Positions 6,913-13,514 of a DNA stretch of 13,514 nt are shown here, piece after piece; position 1 is the first letter of the stretch; every line of letters starts with the position of its first letter. Origin of the DNA: Candidatus Zhuqueibacterota bacterium (GTDB lineage Bacteria; Zhuqueibacterota; Zhuqueibacteria; Zhuqueibacterales; Zhuqueibacteraceae). A program made the translations under genes and the position numbers. The DNA lies in assembly GCA_013361015.1 (NCBI GenBank), contig JABWAN010000042.1, forward strand, positions 1 to 13,514, written 5' to 3'. The notes beneath the pieces were generated by a model. It did no database searches, was not told where the DNA came from, and saw only the letters and a list, made by a program, of their open reading frames with translations.

Positions 6913-6958
6913 CAACGGATAAACGCTTTTTCATTCGCTGCGCCGTTTCTATCCGTTG
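6913..6958. repeat. Imperfect palindrome with CGGATA/TATCCG core upstream of argG
   Basis: CAACGGATA (6913-6921) and TATCCGTTG (6950-6958) are perfect 9-bp arms; AAACG and CGTTT inside them can extend the stem across a small bulge. The left arm reads CGGATAAA and the right arm TCTATCCG, as in the palindrome at 3175-3235, so the two may be copies of one dispersed intergenic element. It ends 43 bp before the argG start. Confidence 0.6.
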
Positions 6959-7000
6959 GGAAAATTGTTTATTGAAAAATCTTCTCAAGAAAGAATCTCC

Positions 7001-8230
7001 ATGCAAAAGAACGTTCGTAAAGTTGTGCTCGCCTATTCCGGCGGGTTGGATACTTCCATTATCATTCCTTGGTTGAAAGAAAATTATGGCTGCGAGGTGA
7101 TTGCGTATACAGCCGATATCGGCCAGGGCGAGGAATTAGAAGGTTTGGAAGAAAAAGCGCTGAAGACCGGCGCGAGCAAACTATATGTCGACGACCTGCG
7201 TGAAGAATTCGTGCGCGAGTTTGTTTACCCCACTTTGAAAGCCGGCGCCGTGTATGAAGGCAAATATCTTTTGGGAACTTCGTTCGCGCGGCCGATCATT
7301 GCCAAATATCAAGTGCTCGTGGCGGAAAAAGAAGGCGCGGATGCGGTCGCACACGGCTGCACCGGCAAAGGCAACGATCAAGTGCGTTTCGAGTTGACCT
7401 ATAAAGCGCTCAACCCCAAGTTGCACGTCATCGCCCCATGGCGCGAATGGCACATTCGCTCGCGCGAAGAGGCCATTCGTTACGCGCACGAAAGAAAGGT
7501 TCCCATCACCGCCACCTTGCAGAAAATTTATAGCCACGATAAAAACCTCTGGCATCTCTCCAGCGAAGGCGGTGAATTGGAAGACCCGTGGCAATCCGCG
7601 CCGGAAGCGATTTATGGCATGAGCGTCAGCCCGGAGGCTGCACCCGATCGCGCAACGGTCATCACTGTGGGTTTTGAAAAAGGCGAGCCGGTTGCGGTCA
7701 ATGAACAAAGACTGTCGCCAGTGGCTCTATTGCAAATGCTCAATCGCCTCGGCGGCGAAAACGGCATCGGCCGCATCGACTTGGTGGAGAATCGTCTCGT
7801 AGGTATGAAGTCGCGCGGCGTGTATGAAACGCCGGGCGGAACGATTTTGTATGCGGCGCATCGCGAGTTAGAAAGCCTCGTGCTCACGAGGGAAACGCTG
7901 CGCTTGAAAGAAACGCTCGCGCCGCGTTATGCCGATCTGGTTTACTTCGGGCAATGGTACACGCCGATGCGGCAAGCATTAGATGCGTTCGTACAAAGCA
8001 CGCAGGAAAAAGTCACGGGCACGGTCCGCTTAAAATTGTACAAAGGCAACGTCATCGTGGAGGGCCGCAAATCGCCGCACTCACTCTATCGCGAAGACTT
8101 TGCCACGTTCAGCGAAGACGAAGTGTACAATCAGAAAGACGCGGAGGGCTTCATCAATCTGTTCGGCCTGCCGCTGAAAGTAAAAGCATTGATCGATCTT
8201 GTGAACGCGGGCAAGAGCGAGTATCGGTGA
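7001..8230 (+). CDS. argG: Argininosuccinate synthase
   Basis: Cytoplasmic ATP-dependent ligase that joins citrulline and aspartate to form argininosuccinate, with release of AMP and pyrophosphate. The 409-residue product has normal length. The N-terminal adenine-nucleotide loop AYSGGLDTS is at residues 11-19, TADIGQGEE at 37-45, and the citrulline/aspartate-binding signature HGCTGKGNDQVRFELT at 118-133. The ATG at 7001 gives the typical MQKNVRKVVLAYSGG start; a TTG-initiated extension from 6956 would be non-conserved and would overlap the palindrome. Its Shine-Dalgarno is poor (AAGAAAGA about 6 nt upstream), so translation may be modest or helped by coupling. argF lies upstream and argH downstream, with an unrelated-looking gene before argH. 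Confidence 0.97.
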   Translation: MQKNVRKVVLAYSGGLDTSIIIPWLKENYGCEVIAYTADIGQGEELEGLEEKALKTGASKLYVDDLREEFVREFVYPTLKAGAVYEGKYLLGTSFARPIIAKYQVLVAEKEGADAVAHGCTGKGNDQVRFELTYKALNPKLHVIAPWREWHIRSREEAIRYAHERKVPITATLQKIYSHDKNLWHLSSEGGELEDPWQSAPEAIYGMSVSPEAAPDRATVITVGFEKGEPVAVNEQRLSPVALLQMLNRLGGENGIGRIDLVENRLVGMKSRGVYETPGGTILYAAHRELESLVLTRETLRLKETLAPRYADLVYFGQWYTPMRQALDAFVQSTQEKVTGTVRLKLYKGNVIVEGRKSPHSLYREDFATFSEDEVYNQKDAEGFINLFGLPLKVKALIDLVNAGKSEYR

Positions 8231-8291
8231 GAAATGGCGAGTGCGCCGGCGAAATTCATAAACGTGAGTGCAGCGGCATTTGCGCGAAGGC

Positions 8292-8320
8292 TTGATTTTT
8301 TGCGACGCATTTTTTATTGT
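8292..8320 (+). promoter_or_regulatory. Candidate promoter for the Rpn-like gene and argH
   Basis: TTGATT (8292-8297) and TATTGT (8315-8320) are separated by 17 bp, each matching the sigma70 consensus at four of six positions. The start of transcription would be near 8327, about 20 nt before the ATG at 8349. The same AT-rich stretch could be read as a weak terminator, with imperfect stem 8281-8286/8303-8309 and T6 at 8310-8315, so the call is tentative. Confidence 0.3.
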
Positions 8321-8348
8321 GGCGGCGTATGGCTTTGGAGATTGCAAT

Positions 8349-9212
8349 ATGATTGGGTGGCATCGGCTCTTCGGTTTGACTTTGACGGACTTTTTTACCG
8401 ACACCGGCTTTCACGTCGAGTTGGAAAAAGATCTTTCACTCAAGCAGCAGTTCATCGACGTGATCATTATCGAGAGCGCAACCGACAAGCCGATGCCGGA
8501 GACGCCAGACGGCTTGGAAAATCTCGCGCGCTTCAATCTGCTCACGTATAAGTCGCTGCACGAACCCTTGGACGCTTGGGCGCTAGATGAATTGATCGGG
8601 CATTACGTGAACTATCGCAAGCAAGCCAGCTCGACCGCGAAGATTTTTTTGCCGCATGAGGATTTTCAATTATATGCCGTCTGCACCCGCGCGCCGGAGA
8701 AACTTGCGAAAGAAGCGGATTTGCGAACGCTCCAATCGGGTGTGCGTGAAATAAGATGGGGCAGCAAACACGTACGAGTCATCGTGACCAGCCAAGTTCC
8801 CGAGGCGGAGCACAATGCGGTGTGGAAGCTTTTTAGCGGCATTGCGGAACAAGTGCAACATGCGACGGCAAACTATCGTTGGCGCCGTTCGGATAACAGC
8901 GGCATCATCAATCAATTGTTTCAGAATTATGAAATCGAGGGTATGAATATGCCGTATACTTGGGATGATTACTATCGCGACATCACGCGAGAACATCTCG
9001 ACTGGCTACCCAAAGAAGAGCTTTTGGCAAAGCTTTCAGTCGAAGATCGTTTAAAGGGCCTGCCGGTCGAAGATCGTTTAAAGGGCCTGCCGGTCGAAGA
9101 CTTTCTCAAAAGCTTGCCGCCGGAGAAAATCGAAGCCTACTTAAACAAAGTGCGTCCAAAGAGGCGCAAAAGCAATGGCGCGGCTCGCGCTCATAAGAAG
9201 GGCCGCTCGTGA
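8349..9212 (+). CDS. Rpn-like / putative PD-(D/E)XK nuclease-family protein with LKGLP repeats
   Basis: A 287-residue protein of a widespread, poorly characterised family that I recognise by pattern (HRLFGLTLTDFFT, ELEKDLSLKQQFIDVIIIE, LLTYKSLHEPLDAWALDELIGHYVNYRKQ, MPYTWDDYYRD, then LKGL repeats). Such proteins are often annotated as Rpn-like or transposase-related and are thought to carry a restriction-endonuclease-like fold. Asp37 and Glu42 in IDVIIIE and Lys68 in LTYKS are candidate core residues, by inference only. Residues 221-258 hold the degenerate repeats PKEELLAKLS, VEDRLKGLP twice and VEDFLKSLP, followed by a basic tail KRRK...HKKGRS. The ATG at 8349 has GGAG 8 nt upstream and gives the family-typical start; codons from 8268 can be read but look non-conserved. 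The stop overlaps the argH start by 4 nt. A role in arginine metabolism is not implied by the sequence. Confidence 0.72.
   Translation: MIGWHRLFGLTLTDFFTDTGFHVELEKDLSLKQQFIDVIIIESATDKPMPETPDGLENLARFNLLTYKSLHEPLDAWALDELIGHYVNYRKQASSTAKIFLPHEDFQLYAVCTRAPEKLAKEADLRTLQSGVREIRWGSKHVRVIVTSQVPEAEHNAVWKLFSGIAEQVQHATANYRWRRSDNSGIINQLFQNYEIEGMNMPYTWDDYYRDITREHLDWLPKEELLAKLSVEDRLKGLPVEDRLKGLPVEDFLKSLPPEKIEAYLNKVRPKRRKSNGAARAHKKGRS
9039..9119 (+). repeat. 27-bp in-frame tandem repeat, three units
   Basis: Unit 1 (9039-9065) and unit 2 (9066-9092) are identical over all 27 bases and each encodes VEDRLKGLP. Unit 3 (9093-9119) is diverged and encodes VEDFLKSLP. The identity of the first two, synonymous positions included, points to a recent duplication by slippage or unequal exchange. 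Gain or loss of units keeps frame. Confidence 0.92.
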
Positions 9213-10576
9213 AAGTTTGGAGCGGGCGTTTCTCTTCCAAGCCGGCGGAATTAATGGAGCGCTTCAGTCGCTCAATCGAGATTGACGGCAAAATGTGGCG
9301 TGAAGACCTTGCCGTAAATCGCGCGTGGGCACAGGCGCTATATGAAGCCAAGCTCTTGACCGCCGCTGAAGAGGCAAAGATTCAACGCGGCTTGCGTGCC
9401 ATTGCGACAGAATTTCGTAACGAGCGTTTTGCGTTCCTGCCGGAAGACGAAGACATTCACGTTGCCATCGAGCGCCGATTGACCGAGTTGGTCGGCGCAA
9501 CCGGCGCGAAGATTCACACCGGCCGCAGCCGCAATGATCAAGTGGTGACGGATTTTCGGCTTTATCTCAAACGCAGAGTTGGAGAAGTGCAAACGGCGCT
9601 GCGCGAATTGGCCGCGGCTTCAGTCGCGCAAGCCGAAGCTTCACAAGAAATCATTCTCCCCGCTTACACGCACACCCAGCAAGCCCAACCTATTCGCCTC
9701 GCGCATTACCTCCTTGCACTATCCTTCGCGTTGCAGCGACACAGTTCACAGTTGCGACAATGCGTCGAAAGAATTGACGAGTTGCCATTGGGCTGCGGTG
9801 CAGTAGCGGGCACGGCGTTTTCGATCGACCGCAAAAAACTCGCGCAAACACTCGGCTTTCGTCGTGTGATGCAAAACTCCATCGATGCCACGGGCACGCG
9901 CAGTTTTTGCGGTGAAATGATTTTCATCTGCTCCGACATCGGCGTGACGCTCAGCCGCTATGCCCACGATTTCATTCTGTGGAGTACGCAAGAGTTCGGT
10001 TTCATCGACCCCGGCGAGAAGTTCGCAACCGGTTCGAGCATGATGCCCAACAAGAAGAATCCCGATGCCTTCGAATTGGTACGCGGCAAAACCGGAACGT
10101 TACTCGGTTTGCTCACGGGTATCATGTCGCTGCAGAAAGGCATTCCCGCCACGTATAGTCGCGATTTGCAGGAAGACAAGAAGGCGGTATTCGAAGCGTT
10201 GCAGACTGCGGAAGATTGCATGAGTGTGTTTGCCGGCGCGTTGCGCACGTGCCATTTTCGCGCGGAGCGCATGCGGGCCGCGCTCACTAGCGCGTTGTTT
10301 GCGACCGATCTCGCCGATTATCTCGTGCGCAAAGGAATTCCGTTTCGCAAAGCACACGAGCTGGTCGCCCAGGCCGTGCAATATGCGGAGCGTTGCGCAT
10401 GCGGCCTGCACGAGTTGCCGTTGGAATATTGGCGCTCGCTGTACGCCGGTTGCGACAAGGAACTCTTTCTATGTTTTCAGGCGAAAACCAGCGTCGAGCG
10501 CCGCAACGCAATCGGCGGCACTTCGCTGCGGCAAGTCAAAGCACAAATCCGGCAAGTGAAAAATTGGTTGAAGTGA
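9209..10576 (+). CDS. argH: Argininosuccinate lyase
   Basis: Cytoplasmic enzyme of the fumarase/aspartase superfamily that splits argininosuccinate into arginine and fumarate, the last step of arginine synthesis. It has 455 residues, normal length. The N-terminus MKVWSGRFSSKP is typical; TGRSRNDQVVTDFRLYLKR is at 104-122 and YTHTQQAQPIRLAHYLLA, with the catalytic-region His, at 153-170. The superfamily serine-loop signature GSSMMPNKKNPDAFELVRGKTG begins at 275. The GTG start at 9209 is fixed by this conserved N-terminus and by the 4-nt GTGA overlap with the stop of the upstream Rpn-like gene, suggesting translational coupling; AAGAAGGG lies about 6 nt upstream. One oddity is SIDATGTRSF (about 224-233), where most lyases read SDRDF or similar, so one acidic residue is replaced. 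Confidence 0.96.
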   Translation: MKVWSGRFSSKPAELMERFSRSIEIDGKMWREDLAVNRAWAQALYEAKLLTAAEEAKIQRGLRAIATEFRNERFAFLPEDEDIHVAIERRLTELVGATGAKIHTGRSRNDQVVTDFRLYLKRRVGEVQTALRELAAASVAQAEASQEIILPAYTHTQQAQPIRLAHYLLALSFALQRHSSQLRQCVERIDELPLGCGAVAGTAFSIDRKKLAQTLGFRRVMQNSIDATGTRSFCGEMIFICSDIGVTLSRYAHDFILWSTQEFGFIDPGEKFATGSSMMPNKKNPDAFELVRGKTGTLLGLLTGIMSLQKGIPATYSRDLQEDKKAVFEALQTAEDCMSVFAGALRTCHFRAERMRAALTSALFATDLADYLVRKGIPFRKAHELVAQAVQYAERCACGLHELPLEYWRSLYAGCDKELFLCFQAKTSVERRNAIGGTSLRQVKAQIRQVKNWLK

Positions 10577-10614
10577 ATCGCATGACGCATAAATGCTAAG
10601 GCAGCTCCATTGGC

Positions 10615-11337
10615 ATGAAACCTCGCCTGCAAATCTATCCAAACAAAACCGCGTTGGTGCACGCCACCGCGGAAATGCTCGCCGCGACCTGTGTGGACGC
10701 AATTCATGCACGCGGCGTGTGCGCGATCGCGCTTTCCGGCGGCACGACGCCGAAGGAAGTTTACGAAGTGCTCGCGCACGAATCTTTCAGAGAGCGGATT
10801 GACTGGCCGCGCGTGCATTGGTTTTGGGGGGATGAAAGGATGGTGCCGCCCGAGCTGAGCGAGAGCAACTATCGCATGACACAAGAAGCGATGCTCGCGC
10901 ATGTTCCGATTCCCAGGAGCAACGTGCATCGCATCAAAGGCGAGTTAACGCCGCAACAAGCCGCGCAAGATTATCGCGAAGAGTTGCAGGCTTTTTTCAA
11001 AGGGCACGAAGAAATCTTTGATCTCATACTGCTCGGCCTCGGTGAAGACGGCCACACCGCTTCGCTATTTCCAGAGACTACGGCCTTGCAGGAAATGGCG
11101 CACGCCGCGACGGACGTGTTCGTTCCCAAACTGGACAAATGGCGCGTCACATTAACGCTGCCGATCCTCAACCAAGCACGCAAAGTCGTTTTTCTCGTGG
11201 CGGGGAAAACAAAAGCCGAGATCGTGGCGGGAGTGTTGGGCTTGCAGCAGCCTGCATTGAAATGGCCGGCTTCTTTGGTACAGCCGCAATCCGGCGAGTT
11301 ATATTGGTTGGTAGATTCGGAAGCCGCGCCGCGCTAA
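10615..11337 (+). CDS. pgl: 6-phosphogluconolactonase (DevB type)
   Basis: Cytoplasmic hydrolase that opens 6-phosphoglucono-delta-lactone to 6-phosphogluconate, the second step of the oxidative pentose phosphate pathway. The 240-residue product has family length and the sugar-phosphate isomerase-like fold marks: ALSGGTTPKEVY at 39-50, VHWFWGDERMVP at 67-78, ESNYRM at 83-88 and the active-site segment LLGLGEDGHTASLFP at 139-153. The ATG at 10615 starts conserved sequence (MKPRLQIYPN), but no good Shine-Dalgarno is present at normal distance (AAGG lies about 14 nt upstream). It begins 38 bp after the argH stop on the same strand and may be read from the same transcript. No glucose-6-phosphate dehydrogenase gene is in the window. 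Its stop faces that of the cytochrome gene 10 bp away. Confidence 0.93.
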   Translation: MKPRLQIYPNKTALVHATAEMLAATCVDAIHARGVCAIALSGGTTPKEVYEVLAHESFRERIDWPRVHWFWGDERMVPPELSESNYRMTQEAMLAHVPIPRSNVHRIKGELTPQQAAQDYREELQAFFKGHEEIFDLILLGLGEDGHTASLFPETTALQEMAHAATDVFVPKLDKWRVTLTLPILNQARKVVFLVAGKTKAEIVAGVLGLQQPALKWPASLVQPQSGELYWLVDSEAAPR

Positions 11338-11347
11338 ACGCTCGCTT

Positions 11348-13514
11348 TCATGGTGACTGCAATTGCCGCAGTAAATCTTTCGCACTTTCGTTGTCGGGAT
11401 CGTAACGCAAGCCTTCTTGCAACGACGCGCGTGCTGCGGAAAACTGCTGTGCGGCGAGATAAGCCTGCGCCAGTTGAAAATATATAGCGGCTTGCTCCGG
11501 CGCGAAGACGAGCGCTCGCTGCAAAGTTGAGATCGCCTGTTTGACCTCTCCCTTGCTCTGATAAGCAATCCCCAAATTCATGAGCGTGGCATAGTCCTCC
11601 GGAATAATCTCCAACGCTTTCTGGTGCGCTGCAATCGCTTGATTGAAGTCGCCGCGCTCGCCCGCCATGACGCCCAAATAATCCATCGCAATCGCCCAAC
11701 GCCGGCGCAGCGCATTTTCGGAAGCGCCCGCGGTTTGCAATTTCTCAATCAAGAAAGCGCGCACGTTGCGATCGTTCCCGGCGCCCGCGTGCAAAGCTGT
11801 GAGCGCCAACGCCCGCACTTCCAAATCGCTGCTCTCTGCCAAAAGTTTGAGTCGCACGAGAGCCTCCGCATCCAATCCTTCCATGTCTTGCCGCAAATAA
11901 TCCTTCATAAATTGGCTAAGCCCAGCAACCTGCGCCATGGGATGCGACGGCGACGCATTCAACAAAAGTGCCGCCGCGGTCTTGAAGTCGCTGACACTTT
12001 GTGCCGCCATAAAATTCGCCACCTGCACATGATGCGGCTTAAGCTCGCCATACCATCTCTCAACTTGCGCCTGCAATTCTTCCACTGGCCGTTCGCGATG
12101 ACACTTGCTGCAAGCATTCTCGATTCCCAACTGCGCGTCGAATGCCGGCCGTGGAATTGGAATACTGTGATCGGAACGCGCGAATTTCAAGCGTGTGCCG
12201 AGCAATTGGTGTTGCAAGTACGGCATGTGACACGCGACGCACGAATTCCCCGGCGGGCCGGCACGATGATGCGCATGCGCCTCGGCATTTTTCACTTTGC
12301 TCGCATGGCAGCCCGTGCACTGCGCATTGTCGAATCTTCCCGGCAGTGCGTTGCCAAACACGTCACGATAATTTTGCGAATGCGGATCGTGACAATCCAC
12401 GCACGTCATGGAACCCTCGAGATAGCATGCACTATAGAGATGATTCTCTTGATAAGCAAAATGGCGCACGCGCCCATCAGGCAAATACGGCGCACTACCC
12501 AAGATCGGAAACTTCACGGCATAGTGTTCGGCAAAACTCTTCCCCGGCAGATATCCGCTTTGCATGGCGTCTTTCGTCGCGTGACATTGAAAGCAAACTT
12601 CCAAAGACTGCTCTTTGGATAACGTGGAAAGCGGCGCCATGCCAATGTCCGCGAGTTGCGCCGCATTTTCGCTTTGCATCAACTCAATATGCCGGCGGCC
12701 CGGGCCGTGACAGGATTCGCAATTAATCCGCAGTGTTTGATAGCGCGTTATGAATCGCCGCGCCGGCATGTCGTATTGCACGAGAATTTGGCTGCCGTGG
12801 CAATTTTGGCAATTCGAATGTTGCGGCTCCGCGCCGAGAATGCGATGCGGCGGCCAATTGGCGAGATCGTCGAGCGAAATGTCGCGGCGCACCGGCGCCC
12901 AATCGTTGCGCGCACGCAATTGCACGAACCACGTGTTTTCCGCGCGAATAAAATCGAAAGGCAAAAACTTCAGCGTGCCATCCGGATACTTCGCGAAGAA
13001 GCTTTGCGTACCGCCGCCAATCATATGGCCGCCGCCGATGATGGCCGCGACTTTTATTTCTTGCTCGGGCTGCCCGTTTGGTTTAATGATAAAAACATAT
13101 TCGCCGTTATGGTTGCGCGTAGGCACGACAACGGCGTCTTTGAAGTGCAGCGGCACGCCGTTGAATTTCGCAATGACTTTCGCTTGCCCCGGCTCACCAC
13201 CAGCGTTGCCATGCGTGGACTTTTTCCATACTTCATACTGTTCAGCATGGCAAGGCTCGCAAGCCTCCGCGCCGGCGAAATCAGTGAAGGCAATCTTGCT
13301 TTCGGATAATTGGGTTTGCGCCGCCGGTAGCCGCGGCAATATCGCATTGTCCTCGGCTGTTCCACGTACACCATTCCATCCAAGCTGCCGCCGGCCGAAT
13401 AGAAGCGCCACTGCCATCACTAGCGCCGCAGCGATTATCGCCAGCACGACGCGGCGCTTCCGTTGGCTCGCGGAATTTAATGATGCATCTTCTTTGGACG
13501 ACGCCGGCTTTGCT
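11348..13514 (-). CDS. Membrane-anchored octaheme c-type cytochrome with C-terminal TPR repeats, 5'-partial
   Basis: The frame stays open to the right edge, so the N-terminus lies outside; a GTG at 13447 exists but the 22 codons before it (ending QRKRRV) look like a cytoplasmic, positively charged lead-in to the membrane anchor. Counting from that GTG, residues 1-18 form a transmembrane segment. Eight CXXCH haem-binding motifs follow: CEPCH 63, CQNCH 213, CESCH 243, CFQCH 285, CVDCH 349, CTGCH 377, CVACH 403 and CSKCH 446. The haem region resembles the cytochrome c554 / doubled-CXXCH group. About 455-575 is helical and HEAT-like, and about 575-699 holds roughly three TPR repeats (YLGVMAGERGDFNQAIAAHQ, LMNLGIAYQSKGEVKQAIST, YFQLAQAYLAAQQFSAARAS). 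It probably sits in the inner membrane with haems in the periplasm, serving electron transfer or scaffolding; no catalytic activity can be assigned. No other respiratory gene is visible. Confidence 0.9.
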   Translation of the reverse strand, partial: AKPASSKEDASLNSASQRKRRVVLAIIAAALVMAVALLFGRRQLGWNGVRGTAEDNAILPRLPAAQTQLSESKIAFTDFAGAEACEPCHAEQYEVWKKSTHGNAGGEPGQAKVIAKFNGVPLHFKDAVVVPTRNHNGEYVFIIKPNGQPEQEIKVAAIIGGGHMIGGGTQSFFAKYPDGTLKFLPFDFIRAENTWFVQLRARNDWAPVRRDISLDDLANWPPHRILGAEPQHSNCQNCHGSQILVQYDMPARRFITRYQTLRINCESCHGPGRRHIELMQSENAAQLADIGMAPLSTLSKEQSLEVCFQCHATKDAMQSGYLPGKSFAEHYAVKFPILGSAPYLPDGRVRHFAYQENHLYSACYLEGSMTCVDCHDPHSQNYRDVFGNALPGRFDNAQCTGCHASKVKNAEAHAHHRAGPPGNSCVACHMPYLQHQLLGTRLKFARSDHSIPIPRPAFDAQLGIENACSKCHRERPVEELQAQVERWYGELKPHHVQVANFMAAQSVSDFKTAAALLLNASPSHPMAQVAGLSQFMKDYLRQDMEGLDAEALVRLKLLAESSDLEVRALALTALHAGAGNDRNVRAFLIEKLQTAGASENALRRRWAIAMDYLGVMAGERGDFNQAIAAHQKALEIIPEDYATLMNLGIAYQSKGEVKQAISTLQRALVFAPEQAAIYFQLAQAYLAAQQFSAARASLQEGLRYDPDNESAKDLLRQLQSP

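Noticed and set aside
8281..8315. Possible terminator after argG
   Set aside because: The stem is short with a bulge and a 16-nt loop; the same bases fit a promoter equally well.
9039..9119. Short tandem repeats as a CRISPR array
   Set aside because: The units are contiguous without spacers and stay in frame within a coding region.
11624..12622. 332-codon plus-strand ORF opposite the cytochrome gene
   Set aside because: It lies wholly antisense to eight CXXCH motifs and TPR repeats, is rich in Arg, His and Cys, and shows no domain or start signal.

Overview
The window is 13.5 kb of Gram-negative bacterial chromosome. The evidence for a Gram-negative host is a predicted outer-membrane beta-barrel protein with a signal peptide, a periplasmic metal-binding protein without a lipobox, and a membrane-anchored multiheme c-type cytochrome. 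Gene style and moderate GC suggest an uncultivated FCB-type lineage (Calditrichota/KSB1-like), but that placement is a guess that I could not test. No tRNA, rRNA, CRISPR array, insertion sequence or phage gene was seen.

Layout. (1) 1-1161 (+): the 3' part of an AI-2E/PerM-family permease with a C-terminal cytoplasmic domain. The gene runs in from the left edge, looks cut short at its 3' end, and is visibly richer in GC than the rest. (2) 1291-5566 (-): a metal-uptake locus. In transcription order it holds an outer-membrane porin-like protein, a likely intrinsic terminator, a ZnuA-like solute-binding protein, a 61-bp imperfect palindrome, a ZnuB-like ABC permease, and a PAP2-family membrane protein whose ribosome-binding site overlaps the permease stop codon. 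No ABC ATPase is present. (3) 5567-5934: a divergent intergenic region with a candidate promoter for the porin. (4) 5935-10576 (+): the last three steps of arginine synthesis, argF, argG and argH. An Rpn-like, probable PD-(D/E)XK-type protein sits between argG and argH, and its stop codon overlaps the GTG start of argH. (5) 10615-11337 (+): 6-phosphogluconolactonase. (6) 11348-13514 (-): an eight-CXXCH cytochrome fused to TPR repeats. It converges on the lactonase gene with only 10 bp between the stop codons and runs off the right edge.

Function. ArgF makes citrulline from ornithine and carbamoyl phosphate, ArgG makes argininosuccinate, and ArgH splits it to arginine and fumarate. The metal locus reads as an envelope-spanning zinc or manganese uptake route: porin, periplasmic binding protein, inner-membrane permease, with the ATPase presumably encoded elsewhere. 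The most notable non-coding signals are two intergenic palindromes that share a CGGATAAA...TCTATCCG core (3175-3235 and 6913-6958), an interleaved stem arrangement between argF and argG, and a perfect interrupted palindrome in front of the binding-protein gene.
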